The notes under the pieces: model-generated
The model's database searches: none
The model's input: the letters and a program-made list of their open reading frames with translations, nothing else
What the model was told of the DNA's origin: nothing
Made by a program: the position numbers and the translations under genes
NCBI GenBank assembly: GCA_025716815.1
Contig: JAIXMN010000007.1
Coordinates: 1,009,501 to 1,073,500, forward strand
DNA: 64,000 nt
Source: Dichotomocladium elegans
Taxonomy: Eukaryota > Mucoromycota > Mucoromycetes > Mucorales > Lichtheimiaceae
Reading direction: 5' to 3'
Part shown: positions 14,345 to 26,626 of the stretch, piece by piece
Layout of the letters: each line of letters starts with the position of its first letter
How positions within the stretch are numbered: position 1 is the stretch's first letter

Positions 14345-15630
14345 CTAGAGACACGCAAGCTCAATAGCCTGTCCTCCTCCCTCTTCTGCACCTCCTATAG
14401 CTTGTTGCTCTCTACCTCCCAGGACATTAGAACGGTCGTCCATAATCTGTGCAAGAACAGATCCACGGTGGTTCGGAATTTCTTGCCGACAGGACCGGTA
14501 CCCAAGTAAAACACATGCGGCTGCTATTATTTGCGGTTCATATATTAAGCAGAGTGGTGTTCGGAGGCTGTGGTGTAGTCGCAGGTTAGCTTCTTTGTTG
14601 CCTGGGAAAGGGTATATGTCTCACTTGCCTGTCATTTGCGAAACCCCAGGCTGCGTGATAAATACGCTCAGATACTAAAATAAAAGAATTCAGCGGATGA
14701 AATGCGCCTGTCTTTTAAATATTCTTACCCCGAAGCTCCTCCAGGAACACAAGCAGCGATGGATAAGGATGTTCGACGGAAAGGTCAAAGCACAGCGCCT
14801 CCAGCAGCACAAGTTCGTACCGAAGAATTTTATCTCGCCATAGCATGAACAGCTGTACCATCATTCGATCAAAATGCATGCTATAAATTCCCGCACAATT
14901 GCTTCTTTAGCGCTCACCTGCTTGTCATCGTTATACTTATCACGATGATGCAGATGGATCAAGCTATACCCAACAACATCACTGACCTTGCGGCTGGATT
15001 CCTCAACTTTACAGGCTAGATACATGCAAGTGGCTGCAATAATCTATTTTGTTCAAGTAAAGAGTATACCATATCAGTTTCAGTAAGGGGATGAACATGC
15101 GTGAGACTTGGCCGGCCGGCCAGAAAAGCATCAACATCCGGTGTGTGTACCTCTAATTCTCTATAAACACCAAATGAATGCCGTGTATAGAATCGATGAA
15201 AAAACACCATGGCTGTGGCAACTGTCAGCTGCGGCCTGAAATGATGCAATTATTTATAGACAGGTTGTTATTACAAAGCAACGGGTGAGTATATTCACAG
15301 ATATACACATACAGAACGTCACTAGAGGAAAAAAAAAAAAAACCTCCACACATACACGACTAGCCGTGCTGTGGATCCCCCGACTTACACATCAAGACGA
15401 CATCCGAGGTGATGAATAAATGTACACCCTTGCGTCCGCTTTCGTCTCTCCTCACTTGCAGACATTTCGCCATTGGCAATGGATGGCAAATACTGGAGCT
15501 CTTGGGCTGTAAACATCCACTGTAAGAGACAATGGTGGATGGCGGTTTAAGTACCACTGAGGCGAGCCCATGAAACCGGCGATGCTGTAAGCAGCGAGGA
15601 AATTGAAGAAGGAGCGGTTACCTGATCCAT
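14345..15630 (-). CDS. Transcription-type cyclin (cyclin K/T/L, Ctk2-like)
   Basis: Regulatory subunit of a transcriptional CDK (Cdk9/Ctk1/Cdk11 class), nuclear. Exons on the minus strand: 15630-15622 (only MDQ), 15519-15389, 15235-15151, 15043-14918, 14852-14729, 14674-14629, and 14567 to about 14345. Cyclin-box signatures: WMFTAQELQYLPS, SASEERRKRTQGCTFIHHLG, PQLTVATAMVFFHRFYTRHSF, IIAATCMYLACKVEESSRKV, WRDKILRYELVLLEALCFDL, EHPYPSLLVFLEEL, AAWGFANDRSL-type second box, and LCLIYEPQIIAAACVLLG. The intron after AAWGFAND has a GC donor (GCAAGT). The 3' end is unsettled: reading through gives a TAG at 14345-14347, but a good-looking stretch (EVIKEIMRSYGPRDLPDRR) continues in another frame just downstream, so one or more further exons are likely. 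Confidence 0.85.
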
Positions 15631-16224
15631 GTCGAGTGTGAAGTATATATATATATTATATATAAAAAAAAAGGGCAAGCTGTATGCAGAGAGAGGGAAT
15701 CTAAAAGTGCCGCGGGCTGGCATTTGGAAAATAATTGGGCTATATGGAGAGACAGCGAGACAGCAAGAGAGGGGAACGGCAATATAATTATGCGTTCTGT
15801 TTGCCCTATGCCATTGAAAACATAGGGATGGTTTGTGATGGGTGAAGATCCCCGTCAATTAGTTTATTAAACACTGTCTGCATAACCCTTCCCCATCACA
15901 TATATATACACGCACGCAATTTCTCTGGCTAACTGCAAACACACGAATCCTGGGAGACAACAGGGTTGGCGATGGAGTCACGTGGCGCCGCATAGTAAAA
16001 AGACCCAATGGCTGCAATTAGAAAACCACAAAAGGGTTCAAGGGTATGCTAAATGGGGCAGCCCTCGCGCTTGATCCGCCACAGTCTCCCCTCCCCTTTT
16101 ATGATTTTGAGCAGGGGGAATAGCATATTTCATAATACCATGCTTAAATACTCGGGACACCCATACCGAAGCATTGCTTTTTATTTCTCAAGAGTTTGTT
16201 CATCTTGCCCAAGGACAACAAAAA
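15631..16224. other. Divergent promoter region (cyclin / secreted DPBB protein)
   Basis: No gene seen. It contains an AT microsatellite at about 15647-15663 in the cyclin 5' leader, and an AT-rich run near 15900. Confidence 0.55.
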
Positions 16225-17326
16225 ATGAAATCATCCTACGCTGTACCCGTTTTGGCGCTTATCGCCGCCTCGTTGTCAGGAACGACGAATGCCGCCGACA
16301 TCCCTCACTCGTCACAGGTCAATGCCAACAGCCGCGTTGGAACCGCTTTTTATGACGAAAATGGCCGTATCCTCGTTCCAAGAGACGCCGGTTGGGACCA
16401 AGCCGAAGTTACGTACGATAGTGAAGGCAGAATCATCGGTATTAAGCAGGCTGTTGCTGCTGCAGCTGAGGATAGTCGTGGTATCACTTACAACAGCGAA
16501 GGAGGAATTGTCCTGCCCGACCAGCATTTTGCTGCCACTGGCGGCGGCGGCAGCGGCGGCGGTTCCAAAGGCTGCGGCAGCAGCCATTGTGTGCCGATGC
16601 CCTACCGCATGGGGTACATGGACGATGGCGAGACGAACAGCGGAAAGCTGAATGTGATAACGTACGATAGCAACGGTGGCATTGTGCTGCCGAACAACGT
16701 AGCCCAACAAAGCGCTACTAGTCAAAAAGCTAAGAAACCTGACGAGGAGGACGACATGATACCCATGCCGTTCACCCGAGGTAGCAAAGTGGCCGTGGAT
16801 CAAGGTCAAACGCAAGCCAACGCCTATTCGGCTACTACGCCGCAAGAGAATCAATACAGGCAAGGCAATGCCTACTTCTATGACTTGGAAGGCCACCGCG
16901 GATCATGCGGCAAGCATGCTAAAAACACAGATCTGGTCGCGGCCCTCAGTGCAGCCGTCATGGGAGCCGACCAGGGAGCGAGCAACGAGAACTGTGGAAA
17001 ACATTTAGAAGTAAAGGGTGCCAGTGGACAAACGGTGGATGTTGAGGTTGTTGACTATTGTAACACGTGCAGCGAAGGCAAGTACCCATCTTTTTCCTTC
17101 CTAATCCTCCCCGACTACCCCGCATACACACTTCTTCCAGGATCCTTCGCTCACCATACCACAATTCACTTTAGGTGATCTTGATTTAAGTCCTGCTGGT
17201 AAGCTTTTTTTATAGCTATTCGGAGCACCGATTTGACAAAGCACGCTAACCATCATTTCCTAAGCCTACGAGCGCATCGCTCAACTCAACGCGCTCAACA
17301 CTACGATCCAATGGCGGTTCACTTAG
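16225..17326 (+). CDS. Secreted double-psi beta-barrel (RlpA/barwin-like) protein with internal repeats
   Basis: Exons 16225-17077, 17175-17198 and 17265-17326 give about 313 residues. The start has a signal peptide (MKSSYAVPVLALIAASLSG), so it is probably secreted or wall-bound. The C-terminal part reads GNAYFYDLEGHRGSCGKHAKN, then ENCGKHLEV, VDVEVVDYCNTCSEG and DLDLSPAAYERIA: the double-psi beta-barrel layout of RlpA-like and expansin/barwin-like proteins, with the conserved C-x-C pair and DLSxxA. Such fungal proteins bind or loosen wall polysaccharide. The N-terminal half is unusual: four units around YDxxGxIxxP (residues about 41-52, 62-72, 87-98, 145-156) and paired PMP motifs (about 124-126 and 180-182), plus a Gly/Ser linker. 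Intron 1 has a GC donor (GCAAGT). The 24-base middle exon encodes DLDLSPA. Confidence 0.85.
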
Positions 17327-18539
17327 GAAAGTTGCTCCGTACATCGGCCCCCTAACCCTCTTTCTGCAGCTTCTATTTAACCAGTTTTAAAAAGGCCCGT
17401 TTAATAAACCCCACCCCCCGGCAGCGTCCAATCTTTTTTCTTTTCTTTTTTTTTTTACTTGAGAGGGACAAAATGGGAAGACTGGGTGTCACCAACACCC
17501 GGACGACCATGGCGGACAAGTTTGTAGAAAATGCTAGTTCGACCCATGCACGCAGAGTTTAGTGAAAAAGTAAAGATGTCCCATGAATCCTGCTTGCGCG
17601 AATTCGGCGAGGTCATGACCTACCATTCCGGATTTAATGTCGATTTGATGAGAGCTCTTGCCGTTCGTAGCACGGCCAGCCATTTGAATTGAGCATTTCT
17701 CTAAAGACCCAAGACAGACGGGTCGCCGACAGGAAATGTTTGATTATTCACCTGCTCAGGAAGACAAGTCCAGTAGACGGTGAAGGTCAATGCCACGGTT
17801 AAGTGGATTTCCAGGAGGGTTTCTTTATCTGGGTCTGCTGCTCCTGGCCCAGCTTACAGTGGAGAGGCAGAGAGAAGGAGTATATTGGACATGTCTCGAT
17901 GTTATCCATCCATCTATCTGCTGTTTCCAGTACGATCCACAAGATGCGATTTATTGATGGCATACCATAGCTTATTAGCGTTGCATTTCGCATGGTTGCA
18001 CTGCCATCATGCAGCCAGACATTCCATCAGCGTATCAGACTCTCACGTAATGCGACGGGTTATTTCGACCCGAAGAGGAGGCTGAAAGGCGCAGATACGA
18101 TGTGCGCCACTGGGAAATTGCTTATTCAGCCGTTCGGCATTGCGGATACCAAACTGCGTCATTTTGGGGGGGGGAAGTGGATCCGAAAATCCAAATATTA
18201 TGAAACCAAAATAATGAACTGCGACAGCAATGTGATACAAAAGATCACCATTTTCGAACAAAATTATATTTTTAATGTATGCGGCCAGGCGGCATCTCTG
18301 AAGGTTTCATGCGTAATAGGATCAATCTGGGCGAGAGATGAAAATGAAGAAAGTTGGGGACGAGAAAAGGTCTTGGTGGCGGGAAAGAAGAGGATTGGAT
18401 ACGTTTGCTCTTTAGTTGCCAATGTTGATCTTGACGGTCTTGACCTTTGGGGCATTGTCGGATAAATAGCTTCGTTAGTCGCCGTCCTAAACTCTAACAC
18501 ACGTCCTCCACCCCATCCCCATTCGCCCATCTGTTCTCG
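17327..18539. other. Convergent intergenic region, no gene seen
   Basis: Lies between the DPBB protein and the 3' end of ALDH. Open frames at 17992-18465 (plus) and 18264-18530 (minus) overlap each other and have no domain or splice support. Confidence 0.55.
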
Positions 18540-20415
18540 TCAATCTACCTGGTAATAGTTTTCCAGAGCATACTCGCCGTTCTCACGCCCGATACCGCTC
18601 TGCTTATAGCCACCGAAAGGAGTGTTGTAGTCCTAGAAAAGACACATCAAGTTAGCCTGTAAATTTAAGTTCAGCACACGTGCCAGTCATTAAATTCATA
18701 CAAGAACATTATAGCAGTTAACCCAGACAGTGCCGGCCTCGAGTTGGTTGGAAACTTTGATTGCCGTAGAGATATTGGTCGTGAAGACAGCAGCAGCGAG
18801 ACCATAGGTTGTGTCATGGGCCAACTCAACTGCTTCCTCGATAGTCTTGAACTTCTGAATGGCAACGACAGGGCCAAAGATTTCCTCCTGCATAATCTTC
18901 ATGTTGCCAGTGACATCTACAAAGCGTGGTGAATGAAAGCACGTACGATCAGTAATCTATGAATGTCGGAGTACATACCAGTGAAGATGGTGGGTTCGAT
19001 AAAGTAGCCCTTATCACCGTGGCGGCTGCCGCCCATTACACAGGTGGCACCCTCCTGTTTGCCAGACTCAATATAGCCCATGATGCGGTCGAACTGGGTC
19101 TGTGAAATCTGGGGACCTTGGAAGGTATCCTCCTTGAAGGGATCGCCGACCTTAGTCTCGGTAGTGTACTCCTTGAAGCGCTGGATGAACTTGTCATAGA
19201 TGCCCTCTATTAAAACGAGTCATGAGTCCTCCCGGTTAGTATACAGCCTGCCATTGTGCATAGTAAAAATAAAAGGCATTACCCTGGACGAAGACGCGCG
19301 AACCAGCGCAGCAGACTTGACCATGATTGAAGAAGATACCCTGGTGAGTCCATCGGACGGCCTGCTCGAGATCAGCATCATCGAAGATGATGTTGGGCGA
19401 TTTGCCACCGAGCTCGAGAGTGACCTTCTTCAGGTTGGTTTCGGCAGCGGCCTTCATGACCATGCGGCCGACGGCAGTGGAACCGGTGAAGGCAATTTTG
19501 CCAACCTTGGGGTGACGGGAAAGTTTGTCACCCGCAATGGCACCGTAACCTGTGATGATGTTAAGGACACCAGGAGGGAAGCCAGCTTCGACAACGAGTT
19601 CACTGAACTTGAAGGCAGAGAGAGGAGTGAGCTCAGACGTCTTGACAACAATGGTGTTGCCAGTAGCAAGAGCAGGGCCGATCTTCCAGGCAAGCATCAA
19701 GATGGGGAAATTCCAGGGGATAATGGCACCGCACACACCAATGGGTTCGTGGCGAGTGTACGAGAGCTTATTGTCGGTCTCAATGACCTTGCCATGAATC
19801 TTGTCGGCGTAGCCCGCAAAGTAACGGACGGTCTTGGCAGCTTCAGCAACGTCCACATTCTTGGAGAAGGAAATACCCTTGCCATTGTCCAAGGTTTCGA
19901 TCTTTGCCAGGGTCTCAAGATTGGCCTCAATCAGGTCCGCGAGCTTGAGCATCAGACGGGCACGCTCACGGCCAGGGGTCTTGCTCCACACGTCGCGGTA
20001 AGCCTTCTCGGCAGCATCCACGGCAGCGTTGACCTGGGGCTCCTCAGCTGGAAATTTCACAAAGAAAATGTTAGACACAGCAAACGGATCAGGGAATTAT
20101 CCATATCAAGGAATACTCACCAGCCTGAACAGCGCAGATAACTTCACCCTATGGTCGAATACAGATAAGAAGAAAGAATGAGCATAGCCCTGCCATGATG
20201 GAAGTGTCGACTGGATATACTTACGGTGGTAGGGTTAATGGTGTCAATAGTACTGTCACCAGCGACGTACTGGTTGTTAATGAAGAGACCAGTCTGGACT
20301 GAAGATCGAAAAAGGAGGCGTGTCAAACGCGATGCTTTCTGATAAAAAAAAAGGTTTACTTACGAGAGAGCTTCTCGCCATTGGAAATGGTATATTCGAC
20401 GACAAAGTTGGCCAT
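18540..20415 (-). CDS. NAD(P)-dependent aldehyde dehydrogenase (ALDH class 1/2 type)
   Basis: Oxidises aldehydes such as acetaldehyde to acids. Seven exons on the minus strand: 20415-20364, 20298-20225, 20148-20121, 20047-19283, 19206-18979, 18916-18702, 18632-18540, about 485 residues. Diagnostic stretches: [17 protein letters not shown] (no mitochondrial presequence, so probably cytosolic), [64 protein letters not shown] (catalytic Glu), [19 protein letters not shown] (catalytic Cys), [22 protein letters not shown] and the terminal [19 protein letters not shown]. All key residues are intact. It shares a divergent promoter region with the elongin-B-like gene. Confidence 0.95.
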
Positions 20416-20983
20416 GGTTAAAGATCACGTCAGTAAGATAAAGAAAAAAAAGAGTAAGCATGACGGTACAGAAAGAGCACGGTCTTTTATAGAAAAAGTT
20501 AGTCGTTCTCACGACCGCTCAGTATATGAGTGACGTGTGTTACACCAATACAAATCCAAACACAGGCACAAAATCTGAATCTTGCGAGGGCCCAGATATC
20601 CGCTCTGCTTCTAAAACGCACTAGAGTCAACCTTCATGTCCGCCTTCACGCTCCGGCCCACTTATTCACTACTTTGTGCACAATCGATGATGCAATCCCG
20701 CGTTAAAAAAGAGGCGTGCGTGTCTCTTTTACGCATTCGGGCGATTGTCATGTACAATCGCCCGAAATGTCCGGGCTGCCAAAGATACCCGCCCTTTTGA
20801 TGTGGCGCCCTACCGCGACAGATTCTGGGATTTCGGAAAATCCACCTTCTATTGGTTGATTTACACAAACTTTTCAATCCCAGCATTTCATTTGAAAGTT
20901 TATCCTCCTCCAGCTGAGTTTTTTTTTTCTACTGTGTGAATGTCCCCTCGCTTGACGCGTAGTCGTTTGCCTTTCCTCTTCCA
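20416..20983. promoter_or_regulatory. Shared divergent promoter region (ALDH minus / elongin-B-like plus)
   Basis: No gene. It separates two divergently transcribed starts by 568 bases and holds a perfect palindrome at 20736-20766. Confidence 0.6.
20736..20766. repeat. Perfect inverted repeat, 13-base arms, 5-base loop
   Basis: Left arm TTCGGGCGATTGT (20736-20748), spacer CATGT, right arm ACAATCGCCCGAA (20754-20766). It could be a dimeric DNA-binding site or a hairpin in a 5' leader. Confidence 0.9.
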
Positions 20984-21487
20984 ATGATCCCTCCGGGAAA
21001 GCCATTGTACATCCGCGCTAGACGAAACAAAACCGTTGTTTTTCTCTGTTATGATTCCACCGATAATGTCGCCTCCTTGAAGCAAAAGCTCTGCGCAGCC
21101 ATCCCGAACTGTGATAAGACCCCGCAGCAGGTGCGGTTTTACATTCGTCGACCTGATGGATCAGGCTATGTTCCGTTAAATGAAACCGACAGCGTCACTA
21201 GTGCTGGTGTGCAGAACGAGACAGATCTCTATTATACTTTCAATAATCAAGGTTGGTAGTTGTCATAGGGGAGAGTTAGATTTGGGGGACGGGTATATGC
21301 GTGTATGTGTGTGTACGTGCGTGGTATAGATTTCTATTTTGTTCGGCATTAAGCATTCATTTGACGTGGTACAGGGACGTGGGAGGAAATTCATACGGCC
21401 GAGTATGAACCTTTGGACGAGATCGGAGAGGAAATAGAAGAAGCAATGCCTAGCACCAAGAGGGAGAAGGGAAAAGGCCGTGCATAA
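20984..21487 (+). CDS. Ubiquitin-like protein, elongin-B-like
   Basis: Two exons, 20984-21251 and 21375-21487, about 126 residues. The N-terminal 90 residues have a ubiquitin fold pattern close to elongin B: LYIRARRNKTVVFLCYDSTD, then a SLKQKLCAAI helix, QQVRFYI, and a hydrophobic end YYTFN. The following GTWEEIHTAEYEPLDEI matches the C-terminal extension that elongin-B-like proteins use to pair with elongin C. Elongin B forms part of the elongin transcription elongation factor and of Cullin ubiquitin ligases. The basic tail (KREKGKGRA) is unremarkable. Another ubiquitin-like family is possible, but the extension favours elongin B. Confidence 0.7.
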
Positions 21488-21903
21488 GGACGAAATCATT
21501 GGGTGTTAATTGTTGAGTAAAACATTTTACTTATCCTTCGCGTCGCAACTGACGAAGGTTTCACTACGATTATTCGACTGAGGGTTACGAATGCCATTGC
21601 CGGTAATTCCCTGCTACCGCATTTGCAAAAATATGTTCTCTTGGATTGGTTTACATTGTGGACCTTGAAAATAGAGTACAATGGATTACTCGATCAGACA
21701 GTAAAATGACTGGTGGGAATGGATGAGGGACATGGTTTTTCCGGAATCATCCGCTTGAGTCAAAAAATTGACCATCCGCCGGGTAATCTTCTCGTAGTTT
21801 CTTTTCCACCATCCAACTCCGCCGGAAGCAACCTGAAAACATTCAAATATCCCCTCTTGTTTCATTCTCGACCTCTTGTTTCTTTTCTCACAACACTCAC
21901 AAC

Positions 21904-24033
<2,130 letters not shown>

Positions 24034-24385
24034 ATGCTGCGACTTACACCCCAAACCCGCCCATTTTCCTCCAACACATTTTCCCCATTCGTCGTTTTCC
24101 CTAGGAAAGGAGCATTCTAATCTCTGTTATATATCAAATCTTTAGAAAGAGTGCATCTATCGATGCATTGTTAATATCAACCCCACTCCACACACATTTT
24201 CTCAACTCATCTTGTACTTATCTACCAACAAATGTTATCTAGAAATAGACCGTTGCTTTTTTTTTTTCGTACTGTCATCTTTTTCTGCCTGACTTTAAAA
24301 AAAGTGGATGTTTATGCACGGGGGAGGTGGTTGGAGGCACTCAAGAATTGCTTATTCTCTTTTTCCGAGCGTACCTGACCACACT

Positions 24386-26453
24386 ATGTCTTTATGCGCA
24401 TTTCGCTCACTTCGCCTGCCGTACCGTCGCCTATGGTATTCGACATCGGCCATCGAATTCAAGCGCCAGCAAGCCCTGGACGGTGGTGGCGCCGCCAAGC
24501 GTGATGCGCAGCATGCCAAAGTAATCGAATATACATGCGTGTCTTTGTCGTCCTTCAAGGCTCATGTCTGTACGAATACAGGGTAAATTAACCGCACGCG
24601 AACGACTTGATCTGTTACTCGATCAAGGATCCTTCCGGGAGTACGATGCCTTTGTGGAGCATGAGTGCGTCGATTTTGGTATGGGGTCAAATAAGGTACA
24701 GCTACTACATATATACGTGCGCTGCGACAGCAAAAGGGGGCGGCCAAGGGAGGTTAGATCACTTTGATGATATTCAAAAAAAAAATAAAGATAGCAGGCG
24801 ATGGTGTAGTGGCAGGTCACGGGACGATTCACGGTCGACGCGTCTTTGTCTATAGCCAAGACTTTACAGTGTTCGGAGGCAGTCTTTCTCGGACCAATGC
24901 AAACAAGATTTTAAAGGTGATGGATCAAGCGATGTTGGTGGGTGCGCCAGTGATTGGACTTCAGGACTCAGGAGGCGCAAGAATTCAAGAGGGCGTTGAT
25001 TCCCTAGCGGGGTATGCGTCCATATTTCAGGTATGAATAAGGGCGGGGGTGGGAATAGACCTAGCCAAAGAAAACTGAGGAAAACAGAAAAATGTATTGG
25101 CGTCGGGTGTGATCCCACAACTGTCATTGATAATGGGTCCCTGCGCTGGCGGCGCTGTATACTCACCCGCGCTCACGGATTTCACGTTCATGGTGAGGGA
25201 CACGTCGCATATGTTTGTGACCGGTCCGGATGTTGTCATGGCGGTCACCAACGAGAACGTCTCCCAAGAGACATTAGGAGGCGCGTCGGTCCATGCGACG
25301 AAAAGTGGTGTTGCACACAATGCATTCTCAAACGATATGGAAGCGATACAAAGGTTGATATGAGTATGATGATCTGAGGAAAAGGGCCTAATGCATCTGA
25401 CTAGGATGCGTGATTTCTTTGATTATCTACCGCTCTCGAACCGCGAGAAGCCTCCTGTCCGTGCATTCGAAGACCCGGTCGATCGTCAAGACGAAGCACT
25501 AGATACGCTTGTCCCATCGAACCCAAACAGGGCATACGATATGCGCGAAGTAATCCATCGAGTAAGAATCGACGAAACGATCCATTATTTGCAAAGATAA
25601 CTTAAAAAAAAAAAATGGAAATAATAGATTGCGGATCGACACTCCTTCTTTGAAATTGGGCCGGACCATGCACCCAATATCCTTGTTGGATTTAGCCGAA
25701 TGGCGGGCCAGACCGTTGGCATGGTCGCCAATCAGCCCCTCGTCTCGTCTGGTGCGCTGGACATGGACGCGTCTGTCAAGGCGGCCCGCTTTATTCGATT
25801 TTGCGATGCATTCGAGATCCCGATCATCTCGTTCGTCGACGTGCCTGGCTTTCTTCCCGGCACAACACAAGAACATAGCGGCATCATCCGCCATGGTGCA
25901 AAACTTGTGTACGCCTACTGTGAGGCCACAGTGCCCAAGTTGACGGTCATTACCCGCAAGGCATACGGCGGGGCCTATATCGTCATGAGTTCCAAAAATA
26001 TGCGCGGTGACTACAAGTACGTTACAAGTCGGTTTTTACAAATACAGATGGATGGTATGTGTACTTACCCAGAAGGGCCCCGGGGGGTGGTTGGAACTGG
26101 TGTTGTTGGGTGTTCATAGCGTTGCCTGGCCAACTGCCGAGATTGCAGTCATGGGTGCGGAGGGGGCAGTCAAGATCATCTTCAGAAATGCGTCGGAGCA
26201 GGAGCTCTTGCAGGCTGAATACAAGGACAAGTTTACGACGCCGCTGGCGGCTGCGCGAAAAGGATATCTTGACGATATCATTGAACCTAGGTTTGTTCCA
26301 ATATACACATACAAGAAAGAAGAGAAACGGAAGCCACCGGATAACTAAGGTGAAAATAGGACAACCCGCACAAAACTCATCGAACAACTTGCTCTTCTCC
26401 GACACAAGTCGCAGCAGAATCCTTGGAAGAAGCATGGGACAATGCCATTATAG
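24386..26453 (+). CDS. Propionyl-CoA carboxylase beta subunit (mitochondrial)
   Basis: Carboxyltransferase half of propionyl-CoA carboxylase, which makes methylmalonyl-CoA from propionyl-CoA in mitochondria. Eight exons: 24386-24520, 24582-24695, 24791-25030, 25088-25353, 25405-25561, 25628-26016, 26120-26290 and 26360-26453. The N-terminus ([19 protein letters not shown]) is a mitochondrial presequence. It is co-linear with animal [138 protein letters not shown] and the terminal [10 protein letters not shown]. This is closer to PCCB than to methylcrotonyl-CoA or acetyl-CoA carboxylases. The biotin-carrying alpha subunit is not in the window. It is tail-to-tail with the CAP-H gene, 173 bases apart. 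Confidence 0.95.
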
Positions 26454-26626
26454 TCAGCGGTTTTATTTTCAAAGTTATGAATGCACGGGGAATGGTAACA
26501 AGCGAATGGGGATGAACACACACACACACAAAGCAGGGAAAGAAGCTACAGGATTTACATTTAATGGCATATGTGCGTGCGGATGTGCTTGTGCGAGGAT
26601 GATAGAGAATATGGAGAGGAATGTTA

